The notes below the pieces were generated by a model. The model made no database searches, had not been told where the DNA came from, and saw only the letters and a list, made by a program, of their open reading frames with translations. This document shows, piece by piece, positions 34,763 through 44,515 of a stretch of DNA of 64,000 bases. The stretch's first letter is position 1. Each line of letters opens with the position of its first letter. Made by a program: the position numbers and the translations under genes. The stretch is from Bacteroidetes bacterium RIFCSPLOWO2_12_FULL_37_12 (lineage in GTDB: Bacteria > Bacteroidota > Bacteroidia > 2-12-FULL-37-12). The stretch is from the NCBI GenBank assembly GCA_001769655.1, contig MEPC01000024.1, positions 203,572 through 267,571 of the forward strand, given 5' to 3'.

Positions 34763-36688
34763 ATGCTCAAAATAACATTCCCCGACCAAACCGTTAAAGA
34801 ATTCAACGAGGGCATCACCTCTTTGGAAATCGCTAAAGGCATCAGCGAAGGATTAGCACGCAGATGTTTAGCCGCTAAAATAAATGAAGAAGTATGGGAG
34901 CTAACCCGCCCTATTCATTCCGATTCCACGTTGCGTTTGATTACCTGGGATGATCCGGAAGGCAAATCTGTCTTCTGGCATTCCTCCGCACATTTAATGG
35001 CAGAAGCTATAGAAGCGTTATATTCCGGTGTAAAATTCGGAATCGGTCCTCCTGTGGAGTGGGGATTTTATTATGATGTGGATTTAGGAGAGAAAACATT
35101 TTCATCGGATGATTTTAAAAACGTAGAAGATAAGATGAAGGAGCTGGCAGGAAAAAACAGTGCGTTTATCCGGAAACCCGTTGCGAAAAAAGATGCCCTG
35201 GAATATTTTACTGAAAAAGGAGATGAATATAAACTCGATTTAATAAATGACCTGGAAGATGGCACTATTACTTTCTATACACAGGGAAATTTTACCGATT
35301 TGTGCAGGGGACCTCATATACCAAACACCGGTTTTATCAAAGCAGTAAAATTATTAAATGTGGCAGGCGCCTATTGGAGAGGAGATGAAAAACGAAAACA
35401 ACTCACCCGGATTTATGGCATTACATTTCCGAAACAAGGTGAACTGGAAGAGTTTTTAAAACGTCTGGAAGAAGCTAAAAAAAGAGATCATCGTAAATTG
35501 GGAAAAGAACTTGAAATTTTTCATTACTCTGAAAAAGTAGGAATGGGTTTGCCTTTATGGCTTCCTAAAGGAGTTATTATCAGAGAACGGTTAGAAAATT
35601 TTTTAAAAACTGAGCAACGCAAGAGAGGATACACTCCGGTGATGACTCCCCATATAGGTAAAAAGGAATTGTATGTGACTTCAGGTCACTATGAAAAGTA
35701 CGGAAAAGAATCTTTTCAACCGATATTTACTCCAAACTACGAAGAAGAATATTTGCTGAAACCAATGAATTGTCCGCATCACTGCGAGATTTTTAAAAGC
35801 AAACCCCATTCGTATCGTGACCTTCCCGTTCGTTTATCGGAGTTCGGCACCGTTTATCGTTATGAACAATCGGGAGAACTGAATGGCTTAACCCGCACCC
35901 GTGGTTTTACACAGGATGATGCACATATCTTTTGCAGGGAAGACCAGGTAAAAGCAGAATTTATCAGCGTGATTGATTTAGTCATGCATGTGTTTGAAAA
36001 ACTTGGATTTTCCGACTATACCGCTCAGGTTTCGTTGAGTGATCCCAAAGACAGAAGCAAATACATTGGTTCGCAGGAATTGTGGCAAAAAGCAGAACAG
36101 GGAATCATTGATGCCACAAAAGAAACGGGATTGAAAACAGTGACAGTTTACGGTGAAGCGGCTTTTTACGGACCTAAGCTGGATTTTATGGTGAAGGATG
36201 TGATCGGTAGAAACTGGCAGTTGGGAACCATACAAGTAGATTATAATCTACCCAACCGGTTTGAGTTGGAATATACCGGTGCAGACAATGTGAAGCACCG
36301 ACCTGTGATGATTCACCGCGCACCTTTTGGCTCCATGGAGCGGTTTATAGGAATTCTGATTGAACATTGTTCAGGAAATTTTCCATTGTGGCTGACACCT
36401 GAACCCGTGGTTATTCTTCCTGTATCTGAAAAATACATTGAATACGGCAAGAAAGTGGCACTTCAATTAAATGAAAATGAAATACCCGCATTTATGGATG
36501 ATAAAGACGACAAAGTGGGGAAAAAAATTCGTGACTCCGAACTTAAAAAAATACCGTTTATGTTAGTGGTGGGTGAGAAAGAAGAGAAAGATGGAACAGT
36601 AGCAGTGCGAAGGCACGGGAAAGGGGACTTGGGGGTTTTTACGTTGGGGAATTTTGTGGCACTGTTTCGGGAGGAGGCAGTTCTTTAG
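34763..36688 (+). CDS. thrS: threonine--tRNA ligase
   Basis: ThrRS charges tRNA-Thr in the cytoplasm. The 641 residues are full length: TGS domain (about 1-60, starting [13 protein letters not shown]), editing domain with [15 protein letters not shown] and the late [12 protein letters not shown], class II catalytic core with zinc ligands in [10 protein letters not shown] and LLEHCS-like [11 protein letters not shown], motif 2 in [20 protein letters not shown] with [13 protein letters not shown], motif 3 in [13 protein letters not shown], and a C-terminal anticodon domain. Its stop codon overlaps that of the convergent PIN-like gene by four bases. Confidence 0.97.
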   Translation: MLKITFPDQTVKEFNEGITSLEIAKGISEGLARRCLAAKINEEVWELTRPIHSDSTLRLITWDDPEGKSVFWHSSAHLMAEAIEALYSGVKFGIGPPVEWGFYYDVDLGEKTFSSDDFKNVEDKMKELAGKNSAFIRKPVAKKDALEYFTEKGDEYKLDLINDLEDGTITFYTQGNFTDLCRGPHIPNTGFIKAVKLLNVAGAYWRGDEKRKQLTRIYGITFPKQGELEEFLKRLEEAKKRDHRKLGKELEIFHYSEKVGMGLPLWLPKGVIIRERLENFLKTEQRKRGYTPVMTPHIGKKELYVTSGHYEKYGKESFQPIFTPNYEEEYLLKPMNCPHHCEIFKSKPHSYRDLPVRLSEFGTVYRYEQSGELNGLTRTRGFTQDDAHIFCREDQVKAEFISVIDLVMHVFEKLGFSDYTAQVSLSDPKDRSKYIGSQELWQKAEQGIIDATKETGLKTVTVYGEAAFYGPKLDFMVKDVIGRNWQLGTIQVDYNLPNRFELEYTGADNVKHRPVMIHRAPFGSMERFIGILIEHCSGNFPLWLTPEPVVILPVSEKYIEYGKKVALQLNENEIPAFMDDKDDKVGKKIRDSELKKIPFMLVVGEKEEKDGTVAVRRHGKGDLGVFTLGNFVALFREEAVL

Positions 36689-37146
36689 TAGTTCTTCAAG
36701 AAGTCATCAAGTAGTACAATACTGTATTCTTTTTCACTTTCCATCCACTTCTTTAATCGTGTATCAGTCGTCAATATAAGTTTAGTGTCTGTCATGGATG
36801 CAGCTTCAAATAAGTAAGTGTCACTGATTGTATTTCCTCCCTCAGTTAATCTGTTTCTTATTTTTTCGGATAATTCATATTCACCATCGTGAATTATTCT
36901 GCATCGGTTACTATCCAAGTAAATTATCGTAATGAACTTATGAATATTTGCATAAACTCGTGAGTGATTTTGATAATCTTTTGCAAACCTTAATAATTTT
37001 CTAAGAAATTCGCTTGGTTGTCTTATAAATATTTTATCGTTTCTCTCCAAAAATTTAATAAGAAACTTTTCGAGTTTTTCTTTTTCTTCGTTGGATGCGT
37101 CAGGTTTAAAATATTCTGGTAGCCATTCGTTGACAACAAATTCCAT
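36685..37146 (-). CDS. PIN-like nuclease domain protein, partner of the AAA ATPase
   Basis: A 153-residue soluble protein. The C-terminal half reads like a PIN domain: [22 protein letters not shown] supplies Asp109, a helix, and Asp128 in the usual TTD position before RLKKWM. The first acidic position of PIN proteins (VVDTNVL) is not obvious; the start is [13 protein letters not shown], with Asn-Glu at that place. PIN proteins are Mg2+-dependent RNases, frequent as toxins. It follows the ATPase gene with four bases between and probably acts with it. Its end overlaps thrS. A toxin or defence-effector role is inferred from context only. Confidence 0.65.
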   Translation of the reverse strand: MEFVVNEWLPEYFKPDASNEEKEKLEKFLIKFLERNDKIFIRQPSEFLRKLLRFAKDYQNHSRVYANIHKFITIIYLDSNRCRIIHDGEYELSEKIRNRLTEGGNTISDTYLFEAASMTDTKLILTTDTRLKKWMESEKEYSIVLLDDFLKNY

Positions 37147-37150
37147 ATTT

Positions 37151-38386
37151 TTAATCGGTGATTTTGAAGAATGAGTTCAAGTTGCTTAATTCCGCCTGAT
37201 AAAAATTTTTCAAACCACCTTTAATTTGTCCATCGGTATTTATCTCTTGAAACTCCATAATAGTTTCTTTTCTTGTTTTGTCTAAGTAGTAAACTTTCAC
37301 TTCATCGTTTTTAATTTTTCCATCAACAACATTTTTTAAAATAGAGTTAATGAAATGTTCGCTATGAGTTGAAACTAAAAATTGTTTGTCTTCGTGTTCT
37401 GCCATTTCAATGAATACAGAGACAAGTTTATCAATGATTGTTGGATGTAAATGAATTTCAGGTTCGTCAATACAAATAAATTTGTTATTCTTCTGCATTA
37501 TTTTGGCAAGAATAGTTACTAATTGATTGGTGCCTAACCCTTCATTCACTAAATCAGCAGTGAAACCATTTTTTTTGTCCATGGTTTGCAAATAAAAAAT
37601 GGAAGTTCCAGGTGTTGTATAAATAGAAAAACTTCTTTCAACAATTTTTTCAAGGTAAAATGTAACCTTATAAGCTAAATCACGGTCTATATCTAAAAGA
37701 GTAGCGATTTCTGCTTCTGTGCAAATTTGAGCGCCCAATGGAACAGGATTAAAATTGGGTTGTGTAAAACCTCTGCGTATTGGAACAAAATCAATCTTTG
37801 AGAATTCATATAATGGTAATTGAAAAATCTTTTTTAATGTTGCTGTTGCTTGGTTAATGATGACTATTTGAGTGCTATCAGTCGGATTCTCAATAAAACC
37901 GGGTGTTGAAATACTTAGAATTTTTACTATAAATCCATTCCAGCTATACTTCACTTGCAAATCATTGCTTTCAAATTCAAATTCTTGTACTTTATTTGCG
38001 GGATAAGGAAAGGCAATATCCAGTTTTGCTGAAAACTTAAAGGGTTTGTATGAAGTTATTTCTAAAAAGGAAGTAACTTTTCCGATAGAAAGTTTATAGC
38101 CAACTTCAATGTCATCATCAGTAGCAATAATTTCTAAAACAATATTCTGGCTTTCATTTTTGCTAAAAACTGTTTGTTGGAAACCTCCAAGATTAATGAA
38201 AGGCAAAGTGAGGCAAGCGTCAATACTTTGATTGGGGTTTGAAATTGTATTTTTGAGGGAAAGTAAGCTATAAATGAAGCTAGATTTGCCGCTGTTGTTT
38301 GCACCAGTCAATATGGTTATATTTCCTAAAGACAGTTCTGCATTTTTTAAACTTTTGAAGTTTTGTATATTTAATTTAGTTATCAT
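37151..38386 (-). CDS. AAA15-type (SMC/OLD-like) ATPase, no TOPRIM domain
   Basis: A 411-residue ATPase of the ABC/SMC-like class. The start ITKLNIQNFKSLKNAELSL and Walker A GANNSGKSS (28-36) are typical of AAA15/OLD proteins. The signature region is NEGLGTNQLVTILAKI, Walker B is FICIDEPEIHLHP (about 303-315, Asp307-Glu308), and the switch His is in STHSEHFINS (about 339). The insert between Walker A and B is about 260 residues. No TOPRIM or other nuclease domain follows, unlike OLD or GajA. The four-base gap to the PIN-like gene suggests one operon, like two-gene defence systems where the ATPase senses and a small partner acts. Function is not established. Confidence 0.85.
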   Translation of the reverse strand: MITKLNIQNFKSLKNAELSLGNITILTGANNSGKSSFIYSLLSLKNTISNPNQSIDACLTLPFINLGGFQQTVFSKNESQNIVLEIIATDDDIEVGYKLSIGKVTSFLEITSYKPFKFSAKLDIAFPYPANKVQEFEFESNDLQVKYSWNGFIVKILSISTPGFIENPTDSTQIVIINQATATLKKIFQLPLYEFSKIDFVPIRRGFTQPNFNPVPLGAQICTEAEIATLLDIDRDLAYKVTFYLEKIVERSFSIYTTPGTSIFYLQTMDKKNGFTADLVNEGLGTNQLVTILAKIMQKNNKFICIDEPEIHLHPTIIDKLVSVFIEMAEHEDKQFLVSTHSEHFINSILKNVVDGKIKNDEVKVYYLDKTRKETIMEFQEINTDGQIKGGLKNFYQAELSNLNSFFKITD

Positions 38387-38660
38387 TTTCCCACTGTCTA
38401 TTATATATTGAATTGAGGCGACAAATATAGGTTTTTTCTGCCATTATTGATTTGATGATCGCTTTATTTTCTTTTTTCCGGTTGTAGTGTATTTCTATCA
38501 CTAATCTCACTTAATTTATTACATTAGGTTTGGTGATGAAATTACCTTTATATCTTGAGCCATCGCACTGCTCACACAAACAAAACTAACTGTTTGAAAT
38601 GCCACAAATCCCAAATATTCAAATTCACCCAGTGAAATAATTTTCATATCTCACGGTAAA

Positions 38661-39707
38661 TTAATCCCTTAAACAGCGAACGCTCAACCCATAACTCTTA
38701 ATGCTGGCAATCAGGTGGACATTGGCGTCATCGAAGTTCAGATTCCGGTCCCATACGTTTGTAGAACCGTCCCCCGCAACTGACCACCAAGTACCGCCGT
38801 TGCCAAGATTGTTGAACGAACCATCGGCGTCGCGGTCCCCGCCCGGAAGCGCTGTAAAACCGCTACTGTTATCTGCTCCGGTATTTGGGCTATTCCAGTG
38901 AGTTGTACCGGCTTCTTTTAATTTTCCTCCAGCTTCGCCTCCTCCACCAAGATAATTATCAAGAGTGGTCCATTCCTCCGCAGTTGGTATATGCCAACCC
39001 GCAGGGCATACATTTCTGCTATCGGTTACTGCATACCAAGTGTATAACCGTCCATAAACAGCAATATTATTATTGTCATTATTATATGCCCACTGGTATT
39101 TTGATGTACTATTATCAGGAATACTCCCAGTTGTGGTTGCAATAACATCTCCATTTCTATATTTGGTAACTTTCAAATTTTCTTTCATCCAAACCTGAGT
39201 GCCAATGGTAACGGTATTATAAACATTGCCGTCTATATCTGTAATTTCTTCCTCTGGGAGATTACTTATTTTATTCATTGCTTGTGAGGATAAATCATTT
39301 ATTTCAGATTGCTTGTCATTTTTACAAAGACCTTTTTGTCCATTAAAAGAATAATTAAATTTTTCATTTTTTTCTTTATCAATCACATATTTTTCCTGAA
39401 TTTCAGAAAACCTTTTTTCGGCTATACTATCACACTTATTAAATTCTGTCATAATTTGCCTTTTAAAAGAATCCATTATTTTTTTTGCAGCATTTTTATC
39501 CTTGAATTTAATATTATCAAAATCCTCATTAAATTTTTTTAGAAAAGTAGAAGTGTTTTGTGTTTTAATCTTATTACAATCACAAAAGAGAATAGCCGAT
39601 TTACTTCCATCTTTTACCGGATCATTACATCCAAAAAAAGTAACGGAAAGCAGAAGAAATAAAGCAATACAGTTGATTAAATTAATTTTTGTTTTCATAG
39701 GTATCAC
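38661..39707 (-). CDS. FISUMP-domain lipoprotein
   Basis: From the ATG at 39707 the protein has 348 residues, with a lipoprotein signal (LLSVTFFGC, Cys about 27), a helical charged region (about 45-150) rich in Lys and Asp, and a C-terminal FISUMP domain (Fibrobacter succinogenes major paralogous) from about 160: DIDGNVYNTVTIGTQVWMKEN, CPAGWHIPTAEEWTTLDNYLG, GFTALPGGDRD and YGLSVRCLRD. These domains resemble C-type-lectin-like folds of exported Bacteroidota proteins. The ligand is unknown. Its GC content in the FISUMP part is higher than in the helical part, consistent with domain recombination. Confidence 0.85.
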   Translation of the reverse strand: MIPMKTKINLINCIALFLLLSVTFFGCNDPVKDGSKSAILFCDCNKIKTQNTSTFLKKFNEDFDNIKFKDKNAAKKIMDSFKRQIMTEFNKCDSIAEKRFSEIQEKYVIDKEKNEKFNYSFNGQKGLCKNDKQSEINDLSSQAMNKISNLPEEEITDIDGNVYNTVTIGTQVWMKENLKVTKYRNGDVIATTTGSIPDNSTSKYQWAYNNDNNNIAVYGRLYTWYAVTDSRNVCPAGWHIPTAEEWTTLDNYLGGGGEAGGKLKEAGTTHWNSPNTGADNSSGFTALPGGDRDADGSFNNLGNGGTWWSVAGDGSTNVWDRNLNFDDANVHLIASIKSYGLSVRCLRD

Positions 39708-39743
39708 CCGTTTTTTTGTGGTCGCTGGTCTTCACTTTTTTAT

Positions 39744-40641
39744 TTAATCCCTTGTCATCCTCCGTTTTTTAATATTGTTGATTTGTTTCTTTGTTAATCC
39801 GGAATACTTAATTATTTTATCAATTGAAACGCCTTCTCTCAACATTTCTTTTACTATTTCAATCTTACCTTCAATCTTACCCTCTATTTTTCCCTCAATT
39901 TTTCCCTCTTCTCTTGCCGTATCTATAGAATTTTTTAAATCACGATACGATTTCAAACTATCTTCATAAGAACGAACTTCCTGGGGTGTGAATTTTGCTA
40001 TCTCCGCTAACTCAAATAATCTCTCAAAAATTTTTTCTCTCAGTTCATCCGGTATTCGTTCCAGTTTATTTAAGTTACGAATAATATACATCCACTTGTC
40101 AAATCTTGTTTTCAGCTCTTTGATGGTTTTAGTAAACTTCGGCACTTCCAGGTAAATAAAAGTCAATTTATCATAAAATACTTTATACGTTTCAATATCG
40201 GAAAGTTTAACGTTATACCTATACTTATCAAGTTGATGTTTGTCTTCGTCAAAAACAAAATCCAGAATCGCAATGGTGTAAACAGCATTTAGTTCAAAAT
40301 CCCAATCACTTCTACGTTGAGCTTGTTCCCGTATCGGAAAAGTTGAATAATACACGGTTCTGTCTTTAAAAAAACTTTTGTTTCGTTTTTTGCAATTCAA
40401 CAATAAACTTTTCACCTTTTTCATTTTCACAATATAAATCAAAGATTGCTTTTCTATCTTCTTCACTTGATCCAAGTTTATCGCTTTTTAAATATGTTAA
40501 TTTTTTAATTTTTCCCTGTTCGGCAACCAATAATTCATTTAAAAAATCTAATAGTAATTCCTTACTCGGTTCTTCACCGAAAAGACGCTTAAAACCATAA
40601 TTCGTAAAAGGGTTTATATATTTTTCTGCTATTGTACTCAT
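39744..40641 (-). pseudogene. Rpn-family PD-(D/E)XK nuclease, frameshifted
   Basis: Two overlapping frames encode one protein. The first (start 40641, 91 codons) has MSTIAEKYINPFTNYGFKRLF, then the nuclease core FDLYCENEKGEKFIVELQK with Asp and Glu-x-Gln of the Rpn group, and stops after KQKFF. The second frame resumes with FFKDRTVYYSTFPIREQAQ and runs to 39744. The switch needs one base removed from a run of seven A on the + strand (40368-40374). Without it the protein would be about 298 residues. The end has four copies of EGKI and a helical tail. Rpn nucleases promote recombination and are mobile; this copy seems inactive or is a sequencing slip. Confidence 0.8.
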
Positions 40642-40709
40642 AAGTAATATCTTTTCACAAATGTACGATTTTTTAAATAATTTTAATTATCACATTTTGA
40701 AATAATAAA

Positions 40710-42518
40710 TCACATCCTCTCCGGCGACTCAATCCCCAACAATCCCAGACAACGGCAAATGATTTTCCGGACAGTGTCACTCAATTCAAGACGAAAATTT
40801 CTTAGGGCTTCATCTGTTTCCACAAGAACAGGAACTTCCTGATAAAATTTATTATACAAACGGGCGGTTTCAAACACATAATTTGCAAGCAAGGCAGGAG
40901 AATATTGCTCAGCCGCGTCTTGCAATACCGTTGGATAATATACCAGCCAACGAAGCATTTCTCTTTCTTCTTTGAATAGTAAATGATTCAACGGAATTTT
41001 TTCCTTTTGAAATTCTGAAGAACTAATTCCTATTTTATCCTTCTTGCGAAACAAGGCACAAATTCTTGCATGAGTGTATTGAATAAAAGCCGCAGTGTTC
41101 CCTTTCAAATCCAACGACTCTGCGGGATTGAACAACAACTTTTTTTTAGGATCTACTTTTAATAAAAAATATTTAATTGCGCCTAACCCAAGAATCTCAT
41201 ATAAACGAAACAATTCTTCCTGTGACATTCCCTCGGTTTTTCCAAGTTCATGTACCGTCTTTTCTGCCTCTTTTACCATTTCATCCATTAATTCGTCTGC
41301 GTCAACCACCGTACCTTCCCGTGATTTCATCTTTCCTTCAGGTAAGTCCACCATTCCATACGATAAATGATAAATTCCATCTGCATAGTGCTTTCCAAGT
41401 TTTTTCAGAATGGCTTTAAGCAGTTTAATATGATGGTTTTGTTCATCGGCTATCACGTAAACCGAAACATCCATACCGTAATCATTGTATTTTAAATCCG
41501 CAGTACCTAAATCCTGAGTAATATAAACCGATGTTCCATCTGAACGCAATAATAGTTTATCATCTAATTTTAAATCACTTAGATTTATCCAAACGGAATT
41601 ATCATCTTTTTTATAAAAAATACCTTTTTCCAAACCCTCCTCTACCATCTTTTTCCCAAGAAGATATGTTTCTGATTCATAATACCATTTATCAAAATCC
41701 ACTCCCATGCGTTTGTATGAATGGTTGAATCCATCATAAACCCATTGGTTCATTTTTTTCCATAGAGCAAAAATTTCAGTGTCACCACTCTCCCATTTTC
41801 TTAGCAATTCCTGCACGCTAAGCATCCAGGGCGCTTCTTTTTCTGCTACCGTCTGTGATTTTCCCTGTGCCACTAAAATTTCCACCTGCTGTCTGTATTC
41901 TTTTTCAAACCTCACATAATAATCTCCAACAAAATGGTCCCCTTTTTTACCTGTACTTTCGGGAGTGGCGTCGTTTGCCAATTCCATCCATGCCAACATG
42001 GATTTGCATATATGAATCCCTCTGTCGTTAACTAAATTTGCTTTTATTACTTCATACCCGTTTTCTTTTAGGATTTCAGAAACTGACCATCCTATAAAAT
42101 TATTTCGCATGTGTCCGAGATGAAGGGGCTTATTGGTATTTGGAGCAGAGTATTCCACCATCACTTTTTTTCCATTGGTATTACGATTTCCAAAACCTGG
42201 ATTTTTTGTAATCCAATTAAAACATTCAAACCAAGTTTCCTGATTAAGTTTAAGGTTTAAAAATCCCTTCACTATATTATAACCGGAAAAGAGATTGGAA
42301 TTTTTCAACAAATATTCTCCAATGGCACTGCCCGTTTTTTCGGGAGATAATTTGCTGGCACGGAGGTATGGAAATACTACAAATGTAAAATCACCTACGT
42401 GTTCCTGATTAGTGATTTCAAGATGGAGATCATCCACCGTTACGTTTTGGGAAAAAAGATCACGGAGTGCAGATTGAAGAGAGATGCGAATGGATAGGAG
42501 TAAATGCATTGGGTTCAA
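40710..42518 (-). CDS. argS: arginine--tRNA ligase
   Basis: ArgRS is a class I synthetase. The 602 residues show the N-terminal Add-1 domain (about 1-110), the HIGH-type motif in PLHLGHMRNNFIGWS (about 134), the KMSKS-type loop KMKSREGTVVDADELMDEM, and an anticodon-binding C-terminal DALR domain ending YNKFYQEVPVLVETDE and later. Length is normal. The start at 42518 has a second Met three codons later, either of which could be used. A run of inverted TTCAAGTTTTAAG words lies just upstream (42520-42582). Confidence 0.96.
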   Translation of the reverse strand: MNPMHLLLSIRISLQSALRDLFSQNVTVDDLHLEITNQEHVGDFTFVVFPYLRASKLSPEKTGSAIGEYLLKNSNLFSGYNIVKGFLNLKLNQETWFECFNWITKNPGFGNRNTNGKKVMVEYSAPNTNKPLHLGHMRNNFIGWSVSEILKENGYEVIKANLVNDRGIHICKSMLAWMELANDATPESTGKKGDHFVGDYYVRFEKEYRQQVEILVAQGKSQTVAEKEAPWMLSVQELLRKWESGDTEIFALWKKMNQWVYDGFNHSYKRMGVDFDKWYYESETYLLGKKMVEEGLEKGIFYKKDDNSVWINLSDLKLDDKLLLRSDGTSVYITQDLGTADLKYNDYGMDVSVYVIADEQNHHIKLLKAILKKLGKHYADGIYHLSYGMVDLPEGKMKSREGTVVDADELMDEMVKEAEKTVHELGKTEGMSQEELFRLYEILGLGAIKYFLLKVDPKKKLLFNPAESLDLKGNTAAFIQYTHARICALFRKKDKIGISSSEFQKEKIPLNHLLFKEEREMLRWLVYYPTVLQDAAEQYSPALLANYVFETARLYNKFYQEVPVLVETDEALRNFRLELSDTVRKIICRCLGLLGIESPERM

Positions 42519-42519
42519 G

Positions 42520-42582
42520 TTTTAAGTTTTAAGTTTCAAGTTGGTTATAATTCCTGCGATATGCCATAACTTAAAACTTGAA
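42520..42582. repeat. inverted array of AAGTTTTAAG-type words
   Basis: AAGTTTTAAGTTTTAAGTTT followed by CAAGTT (about 42516-42541) faces ACTTAAAACTTGAAACTT (42568-42585) across about 28 bases, so the two could pair. The word family recurs around 62885-63000. It lies between the arginase stop and the argS start on the minus strand. Confidence 0.55.
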
Positions 42583-42584
42583 AC

Positions 42585-43538
42585 TTATATCAATCGCTGT
42601 TCAATCACCTCCGATGCTTCCAGTATCAGCGGAAACACAATTTTTGCCATGGAGTTGTTACTATCTACTAAGGGATTAATTTCAACCACCTCAAAACAGC
42701 AAACTTTTTCATTCAGCAAAAGGGTTTTCAATAGTTCCTGTGCTTCCTCTCTCATCAGACCATTGGAAGCAGGTGTGCCGGTACCGCGTGAGAGCGTGGG
42801 GTCCAAACTATCCACATCAAAAGAAACATAAATTTTATCGCAATCAGAAAGATAACTCAATGCTTCGTGTGCCACTTTGATACTCCCTTTCTGTCTTATT
42901 TCTCTGGTAGTGAAATTCCGGATATTGCTATGACTAATCAAATAATCTTCAGCGGGTTCATTATTTCTTACAGAAATATAAGCGATATCCTCCGAATCAA
43001 TGGGTAATCTGGGAGAACAATAATTTTTTATTTCGTTCCACACAGAAATGGTTTCCGGAATGGGGTCATTGGTTTTATTATGCAGATTATCTTCGCTGAG
43101 AATCATGGCAACCGGCATACCGTGCATATTTCCGCTTGGTGTAGTATAAGGCGAATGAATATCCGCGTGAGCATCCACCCAAATAACTCCTACCCTTTTA
43201 TCAGGATACGCCTGGCGCAAACCCGCAATAGTACCGGCTGAAATACTATGATCACCGGACAACACCAAAGGAAAAAAATCCTCTTCAATGGTTTGCTTGA
43301 TAACCGGAGCGATTTTTTTATATAAATCAAAAATTCCCTGTATTCTTTTTGCGTAGGGATTACGGTTCCTTTCAAACAATAAATGATTGTTGTTGGGAAC
43401 ATCCACTACCGGATATTTTAGAAAAAAATCTGAACGCATTTCCATGGAAACAATTCTTAACGCATCAACGCCTAAACTTGCTCCACGCGTGCCAGCTCCT
43501 ATTTCTGATTTGATTTGAATGATTCGGAGGTTTTTCAT
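42585..43538 (-). CDS. arginase
   Basis: From the ATG at 43538 the protein has 317 residues; a start at 43592 would place TATACCC-type repeat DNA in frame (PYTPIPLYPY), so it was rejected. It is a ureohydrolase: GDHSISAGTIAGLR, the two-manganese motif DAHADIHSP and SFDVDSLDP carry the metal ligands. TTPSGNMHGMPV is the arginase-type substrate loop, so cleavage of arginine to ornithine and urea is more likely than agmatine or formimidoylglutamate. It follows nadC on the same strand 46 bases later, but there is no known functional link. A rocF designation is possible. Confidence 0.9.
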   Translation of the reverse strand: MKNLRIIQIKSEIGAGTRGASLGVDALRIVSMEMRSDFFLKYPVVDVPNNNHLLFERNRNPYAKRIQGIFDLYKKIAPVIKQTIEEDFFPLVLSGDHSISAGTIAGLRQAYPDKRVGVIWVDAHADIHSPYTTPSGNMHGMPVAMILSEDNLHNKTNDPIPETISVWNEIKNYCSPRLPIDSEDIAYISVRNNEPAEDYLISHSNIRNFTTREIRQKGSIKVAHEALSYLSDCDKIYVSFDVDSLDPTLSRGTGTPASNGLMREEAQELLKTLLLNEKVCCFEVVEINPLVDSNNSMAKIVFPLILEASEVIEQRLI

Positions 43539-43584
43539 GATTAAATATGGGTATAATGGTATAGGGGTATAAGGGTATATGCGT

Positions 43585-44445
43585 TTATACAACTGTTTGT
43601 GCCAGCATGCTCAAATCCATACTCTTATAGGTATGGGTAATGGCACCGCAAGATATGAAATCTACTCCGGTTTCAGCAATTTTTTTTGCATTTGCAATAG
43701 TAATATTTCCGGAAGCTTCGGTTTCAAAGCGACCATTAATCATTTGCACTGCTTTTTTTAGCATGGGAATATCCATATTGTCGAGTAATATTCTGTCAAC
43801 CATTCCTACGCTCAATATTTCATTAACTTCATTGAGATTTATGACTTCAATCTCAATTTTTAATTTGCTTTTTCTTTTGCGTAAATACGCTTTCACTTTA
43901 TTAATTGAGATTTTAATTCCCCCCCCAAAATGAATATGATTTTCTTTCAGCATGATCCGGTCATATAATCCAAAACGGTGGTTAGTTCCTCCGCCAATTC
44001 TTACTGCCCATTTTTCCATCCAGCGAAGGGATGGTGTGGTTTTCCGGGTGTCAAGTAATTTTGTTTTTGTGCCTTTCAGGCATTTTACCATTTTATTGGT
44101 TACAGTAGCTATTCCACTCATCCGTTGCATGCAATTGAGTATTATTCTTTCTGCCTTAAGTAAATTTCTTACCGATGATTTTAGGGTAATAATTTTTTGT
44201 CCTTTCGATACATTTTCTCCATCTTTTACAAAACATCTTACTTTTGCACCTGAATCAATCCTTTGAATGATCATGGTTGCCAGTTTAACCCCGGCGATAA
44301 CTCCGCTTTCCTTGCTGAATATACTGGCTACTCCTGATTTTTTCGCAGGAATACATGCCATAGAAGTATGGTCCCCTTGTCCAATATCTTCCTTAAGGGC
44401 ACGTTGGATAAATAAATTTACATCTTTTACATTAATTTTTTTCAT
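43585..44445 (-). CDS. nadC: nicotinate-nucleotide diphosphorylase (carboxylating)
   Basis: NadC makes nicotinate mononucleotide from quinolinate and PRPP in de novo NAD synthesis. The 286 residues include the N-terminal ALKEDIGQGDHTS motif, LNCMQRMSGIATVT, DTRKTTPSLRWMEKWAVRIGGG with active-site Arg and Lys, and the C-terminal barrel LLDNMDIPMLKKA and EASGNITIANAKKIA with the GVDFISCGAITHT end. Length is normal. A G8 run on the coding strand (43919-43926) encodes the GGG of HFGGGIKI, a likely slippage site. nadA and nadB are not in the window. Confidence 0.95.
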   Translation of the reverse strand: MKKINVKDVNLFIQRALKEDIGQGDHTSMACIPAKKSGVASIFSKESGVIAGVKLATMIIQRIDSGAKVRCFVKDGENVSKGQKIITLKSSVRNLLKAERIILNCMQRMSGIATVTNKMVKCLKGTKTKLLDTRKTTPSLRWMEKWAVRIGGGTNHRFGLYDRIMLKENHIHFGGGIKISINKVKAYLRKRKSKLKIEIEVINLNEVNEILSVGMVDRILLDNMDIPMLKKAVQMINGRFETEASGNITIANAKKIAETGVDFISCGAITHTYKSMDLSMLAQTVV

Positions 44446-44485
44446 AAAACCTGCTAAAAATTAAAATTCAAACCATAAAACTACT

Positions 44486-44493
44486 TAAATTTG
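44486..44493 (+). promoter_or_regulatory. probable -7 promoter element for the SDR gene
   Basis: TAAATTTG is an exact TAnnTTTG match, ending 22 bases before the start codon at 44516. The divergent nadC start lies 40 bases to the left. Confidence 0.4.
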
Positions 44494-44515
44494 CGGAAAT
44501 TTCACCACTTCACTC

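Noticed and set aside
38519-38647. A 42-codon minus-strand frame MKIISLGEFEYLGFVAFQTV with AQDIKV, resembling a signal peptide
   Set aside because: It stops shortly after the signal-like part, has no promoter or partner, and may be a chance frame or remnant; not enough for a gene call.
40366-40641. Programmed -1 frameshift in the Rpn-type gene at TTTTTTTAAAG
   Set aside because: Joining the frames needs +1 (or -2), not -1, so a single-base indel in the homopolymer is the simpler reading.
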